DNA from: Yinghuangia seranimata | GTDB taxonomy: Bacteria; Actinomycetota; Actinomycetes; Streptomycetales; Streptomycetaceae | Direction: 5' to 3' | Length of the DNA stretch: 64,000 nucleotides | NCBI RefSeq assembly: GCF_029953285.1 | Contig: NZ_JASAOI010000026.1 | Span: 62,001 to 126,000, forward strand | Shown here: positions 44,357 to 52,787 of the stretch, in pieces | Layout of the letters: every line of letters begins with the position of its first letter | Position numbering within the stretch: position 1 is the first letter of the stretch | Translations under genes and position numbers: made by a program | Notes under the pieces: generated by a model | Told to the model about the DNA's origin: nothing | The model's input: the letters and a program-made list of their open reading frames with translations, nothing else | Database searches by the model: none

Positions 44357-44953
44357 ATGACCGCCCCGATACCGCCGCTCGACCCGCGCACGACCGCACT
44401 GCTCGTCATGGACTACCAACAGGGGATCCTCGCCTCGCTCCCCGGCCCGTCCGACCCTGAAGCGCTGCTGTCCCGCGTCGCCGGGGCCGTCGCCGACATC
44501 CGGGCGCACGGCGCCGTGATCGCCTTTGTGCGCGTCGGATTCACCGAACCCGACTGGGCGGCGGTCCCGTCGGCCAACAAGTCCTTCTCCGTCCTGGCCG
44601 AGCACCGCCTCATGCACCACGCGGACGCCGCTGCGGACTTCCACCCCCGACTCGCTCCCGAGGCGGGCGACATCACCGTCCGCAAGACCCGCTTCGGCGC
44701 GCTGTCGACGACGGACCTCGACGCGCGGCTCCGGGACCGGGGGATCACCACCCTGGTCGTCGCGGGAATCAGCACCAGCGGCGTCGTCCTGTCCACCCTC
44801 ACCGACGCGGCCGACCGCGACTACCGGCTCTACGTCCTCTCCGACGCCGTCGCCGACCCGGACCCGCACACCCACCAGGCCTTGATGACCGGGGTGTTCC
44901 CGCGCCTGGCCCACCTGATCGACACGGCCGGGTTGCGCGCGCTCCTCGCGTGA
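44357..44953 (+). CDS. isochorismatase-like cysteine hydrolase family protein lacking the catalytic Cys
   Basis: 198 residues, with AAGGAGAG 4 nt before the ATG. The family Asp (LVMDYQQG, about residue 19) and Lys (VRKTRFGAL) are present. The canonical motif G-x-x-T-x-x-C-V is GISTSGVVLST here, with Val where the nucleophilic Cys is expected. It follows the LysR-controlled MFS gene by 27 bp, so it is probably in that operon. Either an inactive homologue or an enzyme using another residue. Confidence 0.8.
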   Translation: MTAPIPPLDPRTTALLVMDYQQGILASLPGPSDPEALLSRVAGAVADIRAHGAVIAFVRVGFTEPDWAAVPSANKSFSVLAEHRLMHHADAAADFHPRLAPEAGDITVRKTRFGALSTTDLDARLRDRGITTLVVAGISTSGVVLSTLTDAADRDYRLYVLSDAVADPDPHTHQALMTGVFPRLAHLIDTAGLRALLA

Positions 44954-45054
44954 GACCGGCGGGTTCAGCGGATGTTTATCGCGCTGGGTGACGCTGCGCG
45001 GCGGGTCCGTGCCATCGGCGGCGACGGGCCGAATCCCACTGGAAGGTGAGGCCC

Positions 45055-48000
45055 GTGGCGCCGACGCGTGCGTACAGGCGTGTCCGACAACGAGGGAAAC
45101 CACCCGCGCTGACACTGGCGTTGGCGCTCCTGCTGGCACTGTTCACAGTGCCCGCGGTGGGGACGCGGGCGGTGGCGGTGGCGCCGGCCGATCTGCACCC
45201 GTGCCTCAGCACCCTGCAGAACGACCACCCGCCGACCTACGTGTTCCGGGGCGTCGCCCGCTACCAGGCCGACGACGGAACGAGGCGGGTCGACGGCGAT
45301 TACCGCGGCGTGCCGGGTGCCGAGCCCGTGCTCAACGTGCAGAAGTCGCCCGACTACGTGTTCCAGTACGGTTTCACAGCACGCGGCAGGGACTACGACC
45401 TCCGAACGCACGTGAAGGGCGACACGTCCACCGGGCACGGCACCGGCAGTTCCGGGTACATCAGCACCAGCCGGAACATCGAGCAGGCGATGAAGTTCGC
45501 GACCATGGACCAGAGCGCGCGCATCGTCCGACCGGGCAGCGACACCGAGGAATACCTGCACGAGGGCTGGGTGTTCGCGGTCCGGTTCAACAGCAATATG
45601 TTCTACGTGCCCGACCAGTTCGCCTACGACTTCGTCGGAGGCGTGAACCTCGCCCTCGAAGAGGAATGGGCGGCGATCGGCCGCATCAGGCCGGGCGATG
45701 TCCTCGGCGCCAAACTCGTCCGGATGATCTCGCAGGTCGACCCCGTCACAAAGAAGGAAACGGACGGGCCGATCCAGTTCGTCTCCGCGGACTGGCGCAC
45801 CAACGTCTTGTACGAGCAGTCCGCGCACGACATCACCGCCCAGGAGCTCGCCGACCTCGGCTGGACCCCGGAAACGTATGTGACCAACGAGTCGTCGCTC
45901 GCCGCCCCGAAATTCGCGGAGTGCAGGAAACTGACCCGGCCTGGGACCACGTGCCCGACGCCGGCCGCGACGCCGACCGCGCAGAACGCGCTCGCGGTCG
46001 AGGAGATGGCGGCGGAGACCGAGACGCCTCGCCCGCAGGACGGCGTGAAGGTCCAACTCTCCGCGCAGGCCTCGGCCTACAGTCCGACGTTCGACCTCGA
46101 CGTCCGAAGCGGCGTCCCCAGCAACGGCCAGACCGTCCAGTCGTATGCCCGTAACTGCACCGCTTCGCAGGACTGGACGTTCCGTGCCGCGCAGGACGGC
46201 ACGTACACGCTCGAGTCCGCCCTCGCCAAGGACATGGTCCTCCAGCAGGACCTCTACACCCACACCGGCATCCTGTGGCCGGTCGACAAGGACGCCGCCG
46301 GCAAGCCGGCCCCCGCGCCCAACCAGCGTTGGTCGCTCAAGGACACCGGAGACGGCGGTTACACGGTCGTCAGCGCCGCCGACCAGCAGTGCCTGACGAT
46401 GGCCGGCGAGCAGGGCAAGGGGCTGACCGCGAAGGCCTGCGACGGCAGCGCGTCGCAGCGGTGGAAGCTCGACGTCCCGTGCACGCCGCAGCCGCCGAAG
46501 CCCGACCCCAAGCCGGTCCCCGGCTTCCCGACCGCCACATGGCCGACCGTGAAGGACCGTCCCGACCTGACGTGGCCGTCCATCCCCGGCTACGTCGCGA
46601 TCCCGTGGCCCGCGGTGCCCGGCTACCCGGACATCCCGATGCCGGGCCACCCCGACCTGCCCGAGATCCGCTGGCCGGGCTTCCCGACGCTGCCGCAGCA
46701 GACGTGGCCGGCGATCCCGGGCAGTCCCGAGGCGAAGTGGCCCGCCGTGCCCGACCATCCCGACATCGCGTGGCCGCCGATGCCGGGCCGGAAGGACGTG
46801 CCGTGGCCGGTGCTTCCGCTGCCCGGCAACGGGCCCGACGGGGACAAGCCCGGCACCCCGGTCGTCGTCCCCGGCCTGCCGAAGCCCACGCCGCCGGTGG
46901 TGAAGGACCATCCCGAGCTGCCGTGGCCGACCGTGCCCGGATTCGACGGCGTGCTGTGGCCGTCCGTCCCGGACAATCCCGACGTGCCGTGGCCGGGCCA
47001 CCCGGACATGCCGCCGATCCCGTGGCCGGGCGCTCCGGTGATACCGCCGTTCGGCTGGCCGAGCCTGCCGAGCTTCCCGTGGTGGCACTGGCCGTCTATC
47101 CCGAACTTCCCGAGCATCCCGTGGCCTTCGCTGCCCAACATGCCGAACGTGCCCCAGCCGTCGACGGCCGCCAACGCGCCGAGGATCCCGACGGAGCCCA
47201 AGCAGCCCACGACCGAGCCCGATCGTCCGGACCCGTGCAAGCCGGACCCGACCGACCCCACCGACCCGACCGACCCGACGAACCCCACCGACCCCGGAAC
47301 CCCCAAGCCCGGCACCGGCCCCGTCGTCGCCCCGCCCGTCCGCGCCGGCCAGGTCGCGCTGATGGTCTCCGGCAACAACGGCATGGTCGCCGACCTGGAC
47401 ATGTCCCGTACGGCGGCCGGCACCGCGATCAAGGCTCTCGCCCCCAACAACCAGGACGCGCAGCGCTGGGCGTTCCGTGACGCGGGCAACGGCCGTTGGA
47501 TCCTGGAGACCTTGCTGACCGTCCCGACCACCCAGCCCGGCCAGGGCATGGTCATGGACCACAACCCGAACACGCACCGCACGCACCTGATCCAGAACAT
47601 GCCCGGCAACGTCAACCAGCACTGGGCGTTCCGCGACGCCGGCGGCGGCATGTTCTGGGTGACCAGTGACACCGACGGCAACTGCCTGACAGCGACCGCT
47701 TCCCAGGAGGCGCTGGCGATCCAGGCATGCGACGGAACCGATCGGCAGAAGTGGCGCCTGGGTGCCGTCTCCGAGGCCCCGCCGCCCCCGCCGAAGGACC
47801 TCGGCCCGTCCGTCGTGCCTCCGGGCGTCGGCGACAACCGCGTGGTGACGCTGCGTTCGAACAACAGTGGCATGGTCGCCGACCTGGACATGTCCCGTAC
47901 GACGGCCGGAACCGCGATCAAGTCCCTCGCCCCCAACGGCCAGGACGCGCAGCGCTGGGCGATGTGGGGCGCGGGCAACGGCCGCTGGATCTTCGAGACG

Positions 48001-49329
48001 CTGCTCACCGACGGCAAGGCGCAGCCGGGCCAGGGCATGGTCATGGACCACAACCCCGGAACCCACCGCACGCACCTGATCCAGAACATGCCCGGCAACG
48101 CCAACCAGCAGTGGACGTTCCACGACGCGGGCGGCGGCTGGTTCTGGATCAGCAGCGCGACGGACCGCAACTGCCTGACGGCGACCGGCTCCCAGGAGGC
48201 CTTGGCGATCCTGGCCTGCGACGGCACCGACCGGCAGCGGTGGCGGCTCGACAACGCCGCGGACGGCCCCAAGCCGCCCGCGCCGGTGATCGGCCCGATC
48301 GTCTACCCGCCCGGCGTGGGCAACAACCGGGTGGCGATCCTGCGTTCGAACAACAACGGCATGGTCGCCGACCTGGACATGTCCCGTACGACGTCGGGGA
48401 CCACGATCAAGTCCCTGGCGGCGAACGGCCAGGACGCGCAGCGCTGGGCGTTCTGGGAGTCCGGGGGTGGCCGCTGGATCATCGAGACCCTGCTCACCGA
48501 CGGTAAAACGCAGGCCGGCCAGGGCATGGTCATGGACCACAACCCGAGCACGCACCGCACCCACCTGATCCAGAACATGCAGGGCAACGCCAACCAGCAC
48601 TGGGCGTTCCACGACGCCGGAGGCGGCTGGTTCTGGATCACCAGCGACACGGACAACTCCTGCCTGACCGCGAACAACTCCGGTGAGGCGCTGGGCGTGT
48701 GGGCGTGTGACGGCAGCGACAGGCAGAAGTGGCGCCTCGACAGCGTCACGAACGGCCCGCCGCCGCCCGCCCAGCCGCCGACGAACCCGCCCACCAACCC
48801 GCCGACGAATCCACCGACAAACCCTCCGACGAACCCGCCGACCAACCCCACCCAACCGACGAATCCGCCGCCCGGCTGCCAGACCGGGGGCACGCAGAAC
48901 GGCGGCACGCTCTACGCCGGATACACGATGTGCCGCGGATCTGTGCTCTGGAACGGCGACACCCATCTGGAGATGCAGAACGACGGGAACTTCGTTCTGT
49001 ACTACGACGCTTATGACGCGTTCGGCAGGCAGCACACGTTCGCGTTGTGGGCGGCCAACACGGCCGGCTGCGGCCAGCGGTTCACCGTCGAGGGCAACGG
49101 CGACATCGCGGTGTACAACGGCTCGAACGGCAAGTGCTGGGCCACGAACACCGGCGGCCGCCTCCGCTGGGGCGACCACCCCGAGCTGCACGTCGGCACC
49201 GACGGCAACCTGAGCCTCTGGTCGGTGGACCCGACGGGGGCCGTGTTCGGGGACAACCTCCTCTGGACCACCAACACCCGCCAGAAGGACAGCCCCGGCT
49301 GCCCGCCGAGGCCGCAGCAGTGCTGGTGA
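45055..49329 (+). CDS. secreted mono-ADP-ribosyltransferase with ricin-type, repeated lectin and B-lectin modules
   Basis: 1,424 residues from GTG 45055, chosen because GGAAGG ends 8 nt before it (an in-frame GTG at 45046 would lie against the Shine-Dalgarno). A signal peptide (PPALTLALALLLALFTVPAVG) ends near residue 42. The ART domain covers about 50-225: catalytic Arg65 in YVFRG, SGYISTS (137-139), and EEEW at 202-205 before AAIGRI. The layout matches cholera-toxin-type R-S-E folds with an E-x-E active site. A ricin-like module covers about 330-475 (QDW, QRW and QRW triads). Residues about 496-700 hold Trp-Pro repeats at exact 11-residue spacing. Three lectin modules (about 765-1230) repeat with 163-residue period. 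The C-terminus (about 1280-1410) is a bulb-type B-lectin with MQNDGNFVLYY. Predicted exotoxin modifying a host or competitor protein. Target unknown. A strong terminator follows. Confidence 0.85.
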   Translation: MAPTRAYRRVRQRGKPPALTLALALLLALFTVPAVGTRAVAVAPADLHPCLSTLQNDHPPTYVFRGVARYQADDGTRRVDGDYRGVPGAEPVLNVQKSPDYVFQYGFTARGRDYDLRTHVKGDTSTGHGTGSSGYISTSRNIEQAMKFATMDQSARIVRPGSDTEEYLHEGWVFAVRFNSNMFYVPDQFAYDFVGGVNLALEEEWAAIGRIRPGDVLGAKLVRMISQVDPVTKKETDGPIQFVSADWRTNVLYEQSAHDITAQELADLGWTPETYVTNESSLAAPKFAECRKLTRPGTTCPTPAATPTAQNALAVEEMAAETETPRPQDGVKVQLSAQASAYSPTFDLDVRSGVPSNGQTVQSYARNCTASQDWTFRAAQDGTYTLESALAKDMVLQQDLYTHTGILWPVDKDAAGKPAPAPNQRWSLKDTGDGGYTVVSAADQQCLTMAGEQGKGLTAKACDGSASQRWKLDVPCTPQPPKPDPKPVPGFPTATWPTVKDRPDLTWPSIPGYVAIPWPAVPGYPDIPMPGHPDLPEIRWPGFPTLPQQTWPAIPGSPEAKWPAVPDHPDIAWPPMPGRKDVPWPVLPLPGNGPDGDKPGTPVVVPGLPKPTPPVVKDHPELPWPTVPGFDGVLWPSVPDNPDVPWPGHPDMPPIPWPGAPVIPPFGWPSLPSFPWWHWPSIPNFPSIPWPSLPNMPNVPQPSTAANAPRIPTEPKQPTTEPDRPDPCKPDPTDPTDPTDPTNPTDPGTPKPGTGPVVAPPVRAGQVALMVSGNNGMVADLDMSRTAAGTAIKALAPNNQDAQRWAFRDAGNGRWILETLLTVPTTQPGQGMVMDHNPNTHRTHLIQNMPGNVNQHWAFRDAGGGMFWVTSDTDGNCLTATASQEALAIQACDGTDRQKWRLGAVSEAPPPPPKDLGPSVVPPGVGDNRVVTLRSNNSGMVADLDMSRTTAGTAIKSLAPNGQDAQRWAMWGAGNGRWIFETLLTDGKAQPGQGMVMDHNPGTHRTHLIQNMPGNANQQWTFHDAGGGWFWISSATDRNCLTATGSQEALAILACDGTDRQRWRLDNAADGPKPPAPVIGPIVYPPGVGNNRVAILRSNNNGMVADLDMSRTTSGTTIKSLAANGQDAQRWAFWESGGGRWIIETLLTDGKTQAGQGMVMDHNPSTHRTHLIQNMQGNANQHWAFHDAGGGWFWITSDTDNSCLTANNSGEALGVWACDGSDRQKWRLDSVTNGPPPPAQPPTNPPTNPPTNPPTNPPTNPPTNPTQPTNPPPGCQTGGTQNGGTLYAGYTMCRGSVLWNGDTHLEMQNDGNFVLYYDAYDAFGRQHTFALWAANTAGCGQRFTVEGNGDIAVYNGSNGKCWATNTGGRLRWGDHPELHVGTDGNLSLWSVDPTGAVFGDNLLWTTNTRQKDSPGCPPRPQQCW
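46540..46836 (+). repeat. nine 33-bp repeats encoding W-P-x-x-P 11-residue units (block 1)
   Basis: TGG codons at 46540, 46573, 46606, (ATG at 46639), 46672 and onward are spaced exactly 33 bp. Consensus (W)-P-x-(I/V)-P-(G/D)-x-P-(D/E)-x-x. Part of the linker between the ricin module and the lectin modules. Confidence 0.85.
46924..47154 (+). repeat. seven 33-bp W-P repeats (block 2)
   Basis: The same 11-residue period resumes after a 40-residue glycine/lysine-containing spacer and runs through Trp codons to 47122. The block ends before a DPT-rich stretch (DPTDPTDPT). Confidence 0.85.
47341..48760 (+). repeat. three 489-bp direct repeats encoding lectin modules
   Basis: The ATG codons of NGMVADLDMSR lie at 47383, 47872 and 48361, exactly 489 bp apart twice. 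Each unit includes GMVADLDMSRT, AQRWA, GMVMDHNP, HRTHLIQNM, W-x-F-(R/H)DAGGG and CDG-x-DRQ(K/R)WRL (QxW motifs). High identity implies recent duplication or gene conversion. Confidence 0.85.
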
Positions 49330-49357
49330 CCACGCCAACTAAGCGGACATGACAACC

Positions 49358-49396
49358 GGTGGCCCCGCCCGTTCCTCGTGAACGGGCGGGGCCACC
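49358..49396. terminator. terminator hairpin
   Basis: GGTGGCCCCGCCCGTTC-5 nt-GAACGGGCGGGGCCACC, 17-bp perfect stem after the ADP-ribosyltransferase gene, shared with the convergent DUF2797 gene. Confidence 0.85.
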
Positions 49397-49408
49397 GCCG
49401 TTCCTGCC

Positions 49409-50362
49409 TCAGAACAACGCGTCGGGCTCCGGCGGCGGTTCGGCCGAGGGCGCCCGCAGCGGAGCCGTGAACGCGGCGTCCGGCGACGCGGGCGTAAGCG
49501 CCCAGCCGTTCATCAGCCTCACGTCGAGCAGCACGAGTCCTTGCGCGGTCGTCAGATACAGGTCCGTCCCGACCGCGTGAGCCACCGCACCGGCGACCGT
49601 CACCCCCGGCACGAGCGGTTCGACGACCGGGCACGGCGCGATCCCCGATTCCGGCGGCGCGTACGCCGGACAGTGGTCGATCGGCGCGAACTCCTCGTCC
49701 GAGCTGAGGGATTCCGGCCACCCGGCGGCCTTCAGCGCCGCGGTACGGGTGGCCGTGAGCCGCGCCGCCCGCTCCTCCGCCGACCCCGGCGCGACCCGCG
49801 AGGGCCGCTTGGCTTCCGTCTTGACCCGGTCGGGCAGTCCGAGCGCTGATCCCAGGACGTGCTCGGCCCGCCGTGTCGCCGGCAACGGCCCCTCGGCGAT
49901 GAAGAGCGAGCTGAGCGCGCCCTGTTCGAGGAGTCGGGCGGTGCCGCGGGCGGAGGCGGTGATGCCGACCTTCACCAGCTCGGGCCCGTGGTAGGCGAGA
50001 TAGACCCGGTACGGCTGCGGGTCGTCCAGCCGCGTGTCCGCCGCGACGGACGAACTGCGGTCCAGCGCCGCGCAGTCCGAGCACTGGTCGCTGCGTGACG
50101 AGGCCGTGAGGAGGGCCGACGCCGGACACGGAATCGCCCGCCCGTGGCGCCACACCCCCATGCACCGCCGGTCGGCCCCGACCGTGAAGGCGATCGGCGC
50201 TCCGGGCCCGGTCGGGCTGTCGGCGGTCGCGGCGGGCGAGATCCGGGCCCAGCGCAGCGCAGGGGAGCCGTCCGCCCACCGCAGCCCGACCGGTCGCCAG
50301 GCCGAGAGACTGTCCGCGGATGTTGTGGTCTCGCCGGTCACCGTACGTACTTCCCTTGTCAT
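49409..50362 (-). CDS. DUF2797 domain protein
   Basis: 317 residues. N-terminal Cys cluster (CMGVWRHG..IPCPAS....DQCSDCAAL) may bind zinc. The segment YRVYLAYHGPELVKVGITASARGTARLLEQGA resembles GIY-YIG-type and DUF2797 proteins. A basic region follows, then an all-beta C-terminal part. Probably a nucleic-acid-associated protein. Role unknown. Lies between the toxin gene and the MidA-type methyltransferase, on the strand convergent with the toxin. Confidence 0.78.
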   Translation of the reverse strand: MTREVRTVTGETTTSADSLSAWRPVGLRWADGSPALRWARISPAATADSPTGPGAPIAFTVGADRRCMGVWRHGRAIPCPASALLTASSRSDQCSDCAALDRSSSVAADTRLDDPQPYRVYLAYHGPELVKVGITASARGTARLLEQGALSSLFIAEGPLPATRRAEHVLGSALGLPDRVKTEAKRPSRVAPGSAEERAARLTATRTAALKAAGWPESLSSDEEFAPIDHCPAYAPPESGIAPCPVVEPLVPGVTVAGAVAHAVGTDLYLTTAQGLVLLDVRLMNGWALTPASPDAAFTAPLRAPSAEPPPEPDALF

Positions 50363-50405
50363 GCCGTCGGTCGGCCGTAGCGGCCGAAGCGGCCGCGACC
50401 TCGTC

Positions 50406-51395
50406 CTACCCCACGCCCGCCAGCACCCGCGGCACGTCGGTTCCGACGCCCTGGACCACCCACCGGAAGTCCCCGAGCCCGCCGCGTGCCGTCAGCTCGC
50501 CCGCCTCGCCCGCGTCGCGTAGGGCGGCCAGGTAGGCGCGCGGGTTGGTGCGGGCCAGCTCGTACGGCGGCCGGCCGCCCTGGACCCCCAGCGCGTGCAG
50601 GGCGGTGCGCTGGGACAGGTGCACCGTTCCGGCGGCGCCCGCCGCCTCGCCCGCCGCCGCGACCGCGTCGACGGCGACGTGGCAGGTCACGTCGCACGTG
50701 CCGTCCGGTACCGGCTCGACGACCCGGCCCTGCCGGTAGCCCGCGAGGCTGCCGTGCGTCGGCCGGGTGGTGCGGTCGTGGCCGTAGTCGATGGCGACCG
50801 CGAGGCCGCCGCCGCTCGCGGTGAGGCGGCCGAGCGCGGTGGCCCACGCGTCGTCGCGGGGCGCGCCGATCTCCGCCCGGGTGCCCGGCTCGGCGCCCTT
50901 GACCGGCCACCACCGGTCGAGCCACGCCGCGTCGGGGCCGACGACCTCCGCGCCGAGCCGTTCCCGGCCGGTGCCGGACTCGACCTCGACGACCCGGGCG
51001 ACCCCGTGCCCGTCCACCTCGGCGACGTCGACCGGGACGTTGTCGAGCCACTCGTTGGCGACCAGCAGCGCCGGCTCGTCCTCGGGCACCTCCGTGCCCC
51101 AGCCGATCGACGGCGGCAGCGCCTCGGGCCGGGCCGCCACGTCGACGCCGTGCAGCGCGAGCGCCGGATCGTGGCGCCGCAGGGCGACCAGCAGCTCGCC
51201 GCGCCCCGCGCCCACGTCCACGACGCGGCGCAGCCCGGCGGCCCGCGCGAGCCGCGCCAGAGCCACCGCGAAGAGCGGGGACGCATGCACTGACGTGCGG
51301 AAATGTCCTGCGGGGCCCTCCGGCCGCAGATAGAACCCGCCGGCCCCGTACAGGGCCCGGTGCGTGGCATCCCGCCAGGTCGACCAGGTGTTCAT
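50406..51395 (-). CDS. MidA/NDUFAF7-family SAM-dependent protein methyltransferase
   Basis: 329 residues from ATG 51393-51395, with no Shine-Dalgarno but a TAGCGT box 8 nt upstream. [46 protein letters not shown] (SAM site, about 60-76) and [12 protein letters not shown] are family signatures. The eukaryotic homologue methylates an Arg of the complex I 49-kDa subunit, the homologue of NuoD. An orphan NuoD lies 12 kb away in the same conserved neighbourhood. Confidence 0.85.
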   Translation of the reverse strand: MNTWSTWRDATHRALYGAGGFYLRPEGPAGHFRTSVHASPLFAVALARLARAAGLRRVVDVGAGRGELLVALRRHDPALALHGVDVAARPEALPPSIGWGTEVPEDEPALLVANEWLDNVPVDVAEVDGHGVARVVEVESGTGRERLGAEVVGPDAAWLDRWWPVKGAEPGTRAEIGAPRDDAWATALGRLTASGGGLAVAIDYGHDRTTRPTHGSLAGYRQGRVVEPVPDGTCDVTCHVAVDAVAAAGEAAGAAGTVHLSQRTALHALGVQGGRPPYELARTNPRAYLAALRDAGEAGELTARGGLGDFRWVVQGVGTDVPRVLAGVG

Positions 51396-51403
51396 CGGCG
51401 ACG

Positions 51404-51409
51404 ACGCTA
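51404..51409 (-). promoter_or_regulatory. -10 element TAGCGT of the methyltransferase gene
   Basis: On the minus strand, ends 8 nt before the ATG. Confidence 0.45.
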
Positions 51410-51460
51410 CAGCGCCAGCGCGTCCGCCGTAGCCGTACCCGCGCACCCTGATCGAACTCT

Positions 51461-51466
51461 TAATGT
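51461..51466 (+). promoter_or_regulatory. -10 element TAATGT of sensor kinase 1
   Basis: Ends 6 nt before GTG 51473. Confidence 0.55.
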
Positions 51467-51472
51467 GGATAT

Positions 51473-52702
51473 GTGCAACGCGTCTATGCCTGGCTCCGCG
51501 CGCGCCCGCTGTTGGTCGACACGGCGTGGGCGGCGCTTTTGCTTGCGCTGAGCCTGCTGGAGATCCTGACCGACACGCTTCCCGGCAACCGCGCCGTGAT
51601 GGCCGGCATCCTCGCGGTGCTGTGCTGCGCGGTGGCGCTGCGCCGTACGGTCCCGGTCTTCGTGCTTTTCCTGACGTTCGCGGCGGGGGTCGTCCAGCTC
51701 GCCGCGGACATCGAGCCCGGGATCATGGACTTCGCGATGCCGGTGGTCGTGTACGCGGCGGCGGCCTACGCGCCGCGCTGGGCGTCCCGGCTCGCGCTCG
51801 CCGGCTGCTTCATCGCGCCCACCGCCGCGTCCGCCCGGTGGCTGGATCTGCCCAACACGACCGTCACCCACACGATCATCCTGTTCCTCCTGCTCACCGG
51901 CCCCTTCGTGATCGCGTGGGTGCTGGGCGACTCGATGCGCACCCGGCGCGCGTACTACGCGGAGCTGGAGGACCGCGCCGCGCGTCTCGAGCGCGAGCGG
52001 GACGCCCAGGCCCAGGTGGCGGCCGCCGCCGAGCGCGCCCGGATCGCGCGGGAGCTGCACGACGTGGTGGCGCACAACGTGTCGGTCATGGTCGTGCAGG
52101 CCGACGGGGCGGCGTACGCGATCGACGGAGACCCGCAGCGGGCCCGCCGCGCGCTGGCGACCATCTCCTCGACCGGCCGCGAGGCGCTGGCCGAGATGCG
52201 CCGCCTGCTCGGCGTGCTGCGCTCGGCCAACGAGACGCAGGGCCTCGTCCCGCAGCCCGGCGTCGACCAGCTCGAGGACCTGCTGGCCCAGGTGCGCGGC
52301 GCCGGGCTGCCGGTGGAGCTGCGGGTGGACGGGGTGCCGGTCGAGCTGTCGCAGGGCGTCGCGCTGGCGGCGTACCGGATCGTGCAGGAGGCGCTGACCA
52401 ACACGCGCAAGCACGGCGGCCCCGACGTGACCGCCACGGTGCGGCTGCACTACGGCGACGACAACGTGGAGCTGGAGATCAGGGACGACGGCCGCGGCGC
52501 GGACGCGGCGGGCGACGGCATGGGCCACGGCCTGGTCGGCATGCGCGAGCGCGTCGCGATGTTCGGCGGGACGCTGAACGCCGGGCCCTGCCCGGAAGAA
52601 GGGAGCGAAGCGACATCGAATATGGGCGGTGGGGGGCGACGGGCGGGCGGCTACCAGGTCGTCGTGACGCTCCCTCTGAGGGTCCCCGCAAGTACGGCCT
52701 GA
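51473..52702 (+). CDS. NarL-type sensor histidine kinase 1
   Basis: 409 residues, GTG start. About five or six membrane helices (residues about 15-150), then [25 protein letters not shown], the HisKA_3 box [20 protein letters not shown] with phospho-accepting His at about 196, and an HATPase domain with TNTRKHGG and DDGRGA. Its catalytic half is almost identical to the second kinase and it precedes the same response regulator. Ligand sensed is unknown. A TAATGT box 6 nt upstream implies a leaderless start. Confidence 0.9.
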   Translation: MQRVYAWLRARPLLVDTAWAALLLALSLLEILTDTLPGNRAVMAGILAVLCCAVALRRTVPVFVLFLTFAAGVVQLAADIEPGIMDFAMPVVVYAAAAYAPRWASRLALAGCFIAPTAASARWLDLPNTTVTHTIILFLLLTGPFVIAWVLGDSMRTRRAYYAELEDRAARLERERDAQAQVAAAAERARIARELHDVVAHNVSVMVVQADGAAYAIDGDPQRARRALATISSTGREALAEMRRLLGVLRSANETQGLVPQPGVDQLEDLLAQVRGAGLPVELRVDGVPVELSQGVALAAYRIVQEALTNTRKHGGPDVTATVRLHYGDDNVELEIRDDGRGADAAGDGMGHGLVGMRERVAMFGGTLNAGPCPEEGSEATSNMGGGGRRAGGYQVVVTLPLRVPASTA

Positions 52703-52774
52703 CCTCGCACTCTCCGACCTACGTCGTACCGGCGATTCCCTACGAAGGCGGACGCCGTCGTGCTCCCGCGTCCC

Positions 52775-52780
52775 TAATGT
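52775..52780 (+). promoter_or_regulatory. -10 element TAATGT of sensor kinase 2
   Basis: Ends 7 nt before GTG 52788. Same box as kinase 1. Confidence 0.55.
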
Positions 52781-52787
52781 CGTGGGT

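Noticed and set aside
45055-49329. DNA-targeting pierisin-type interpretation of the ART domain
   Set aside because: The Q-x-E signature is replaced by E-x-E in the aligned position.
44965-49338. A 1,457-codon open frame antisense to the ADP-ribosyltransferase gene
   Set aside because: High GC leaves few stops on the opposite strand. The product is low complexity, with no domain or signal, while the plus strand has clear modules and codon bias.
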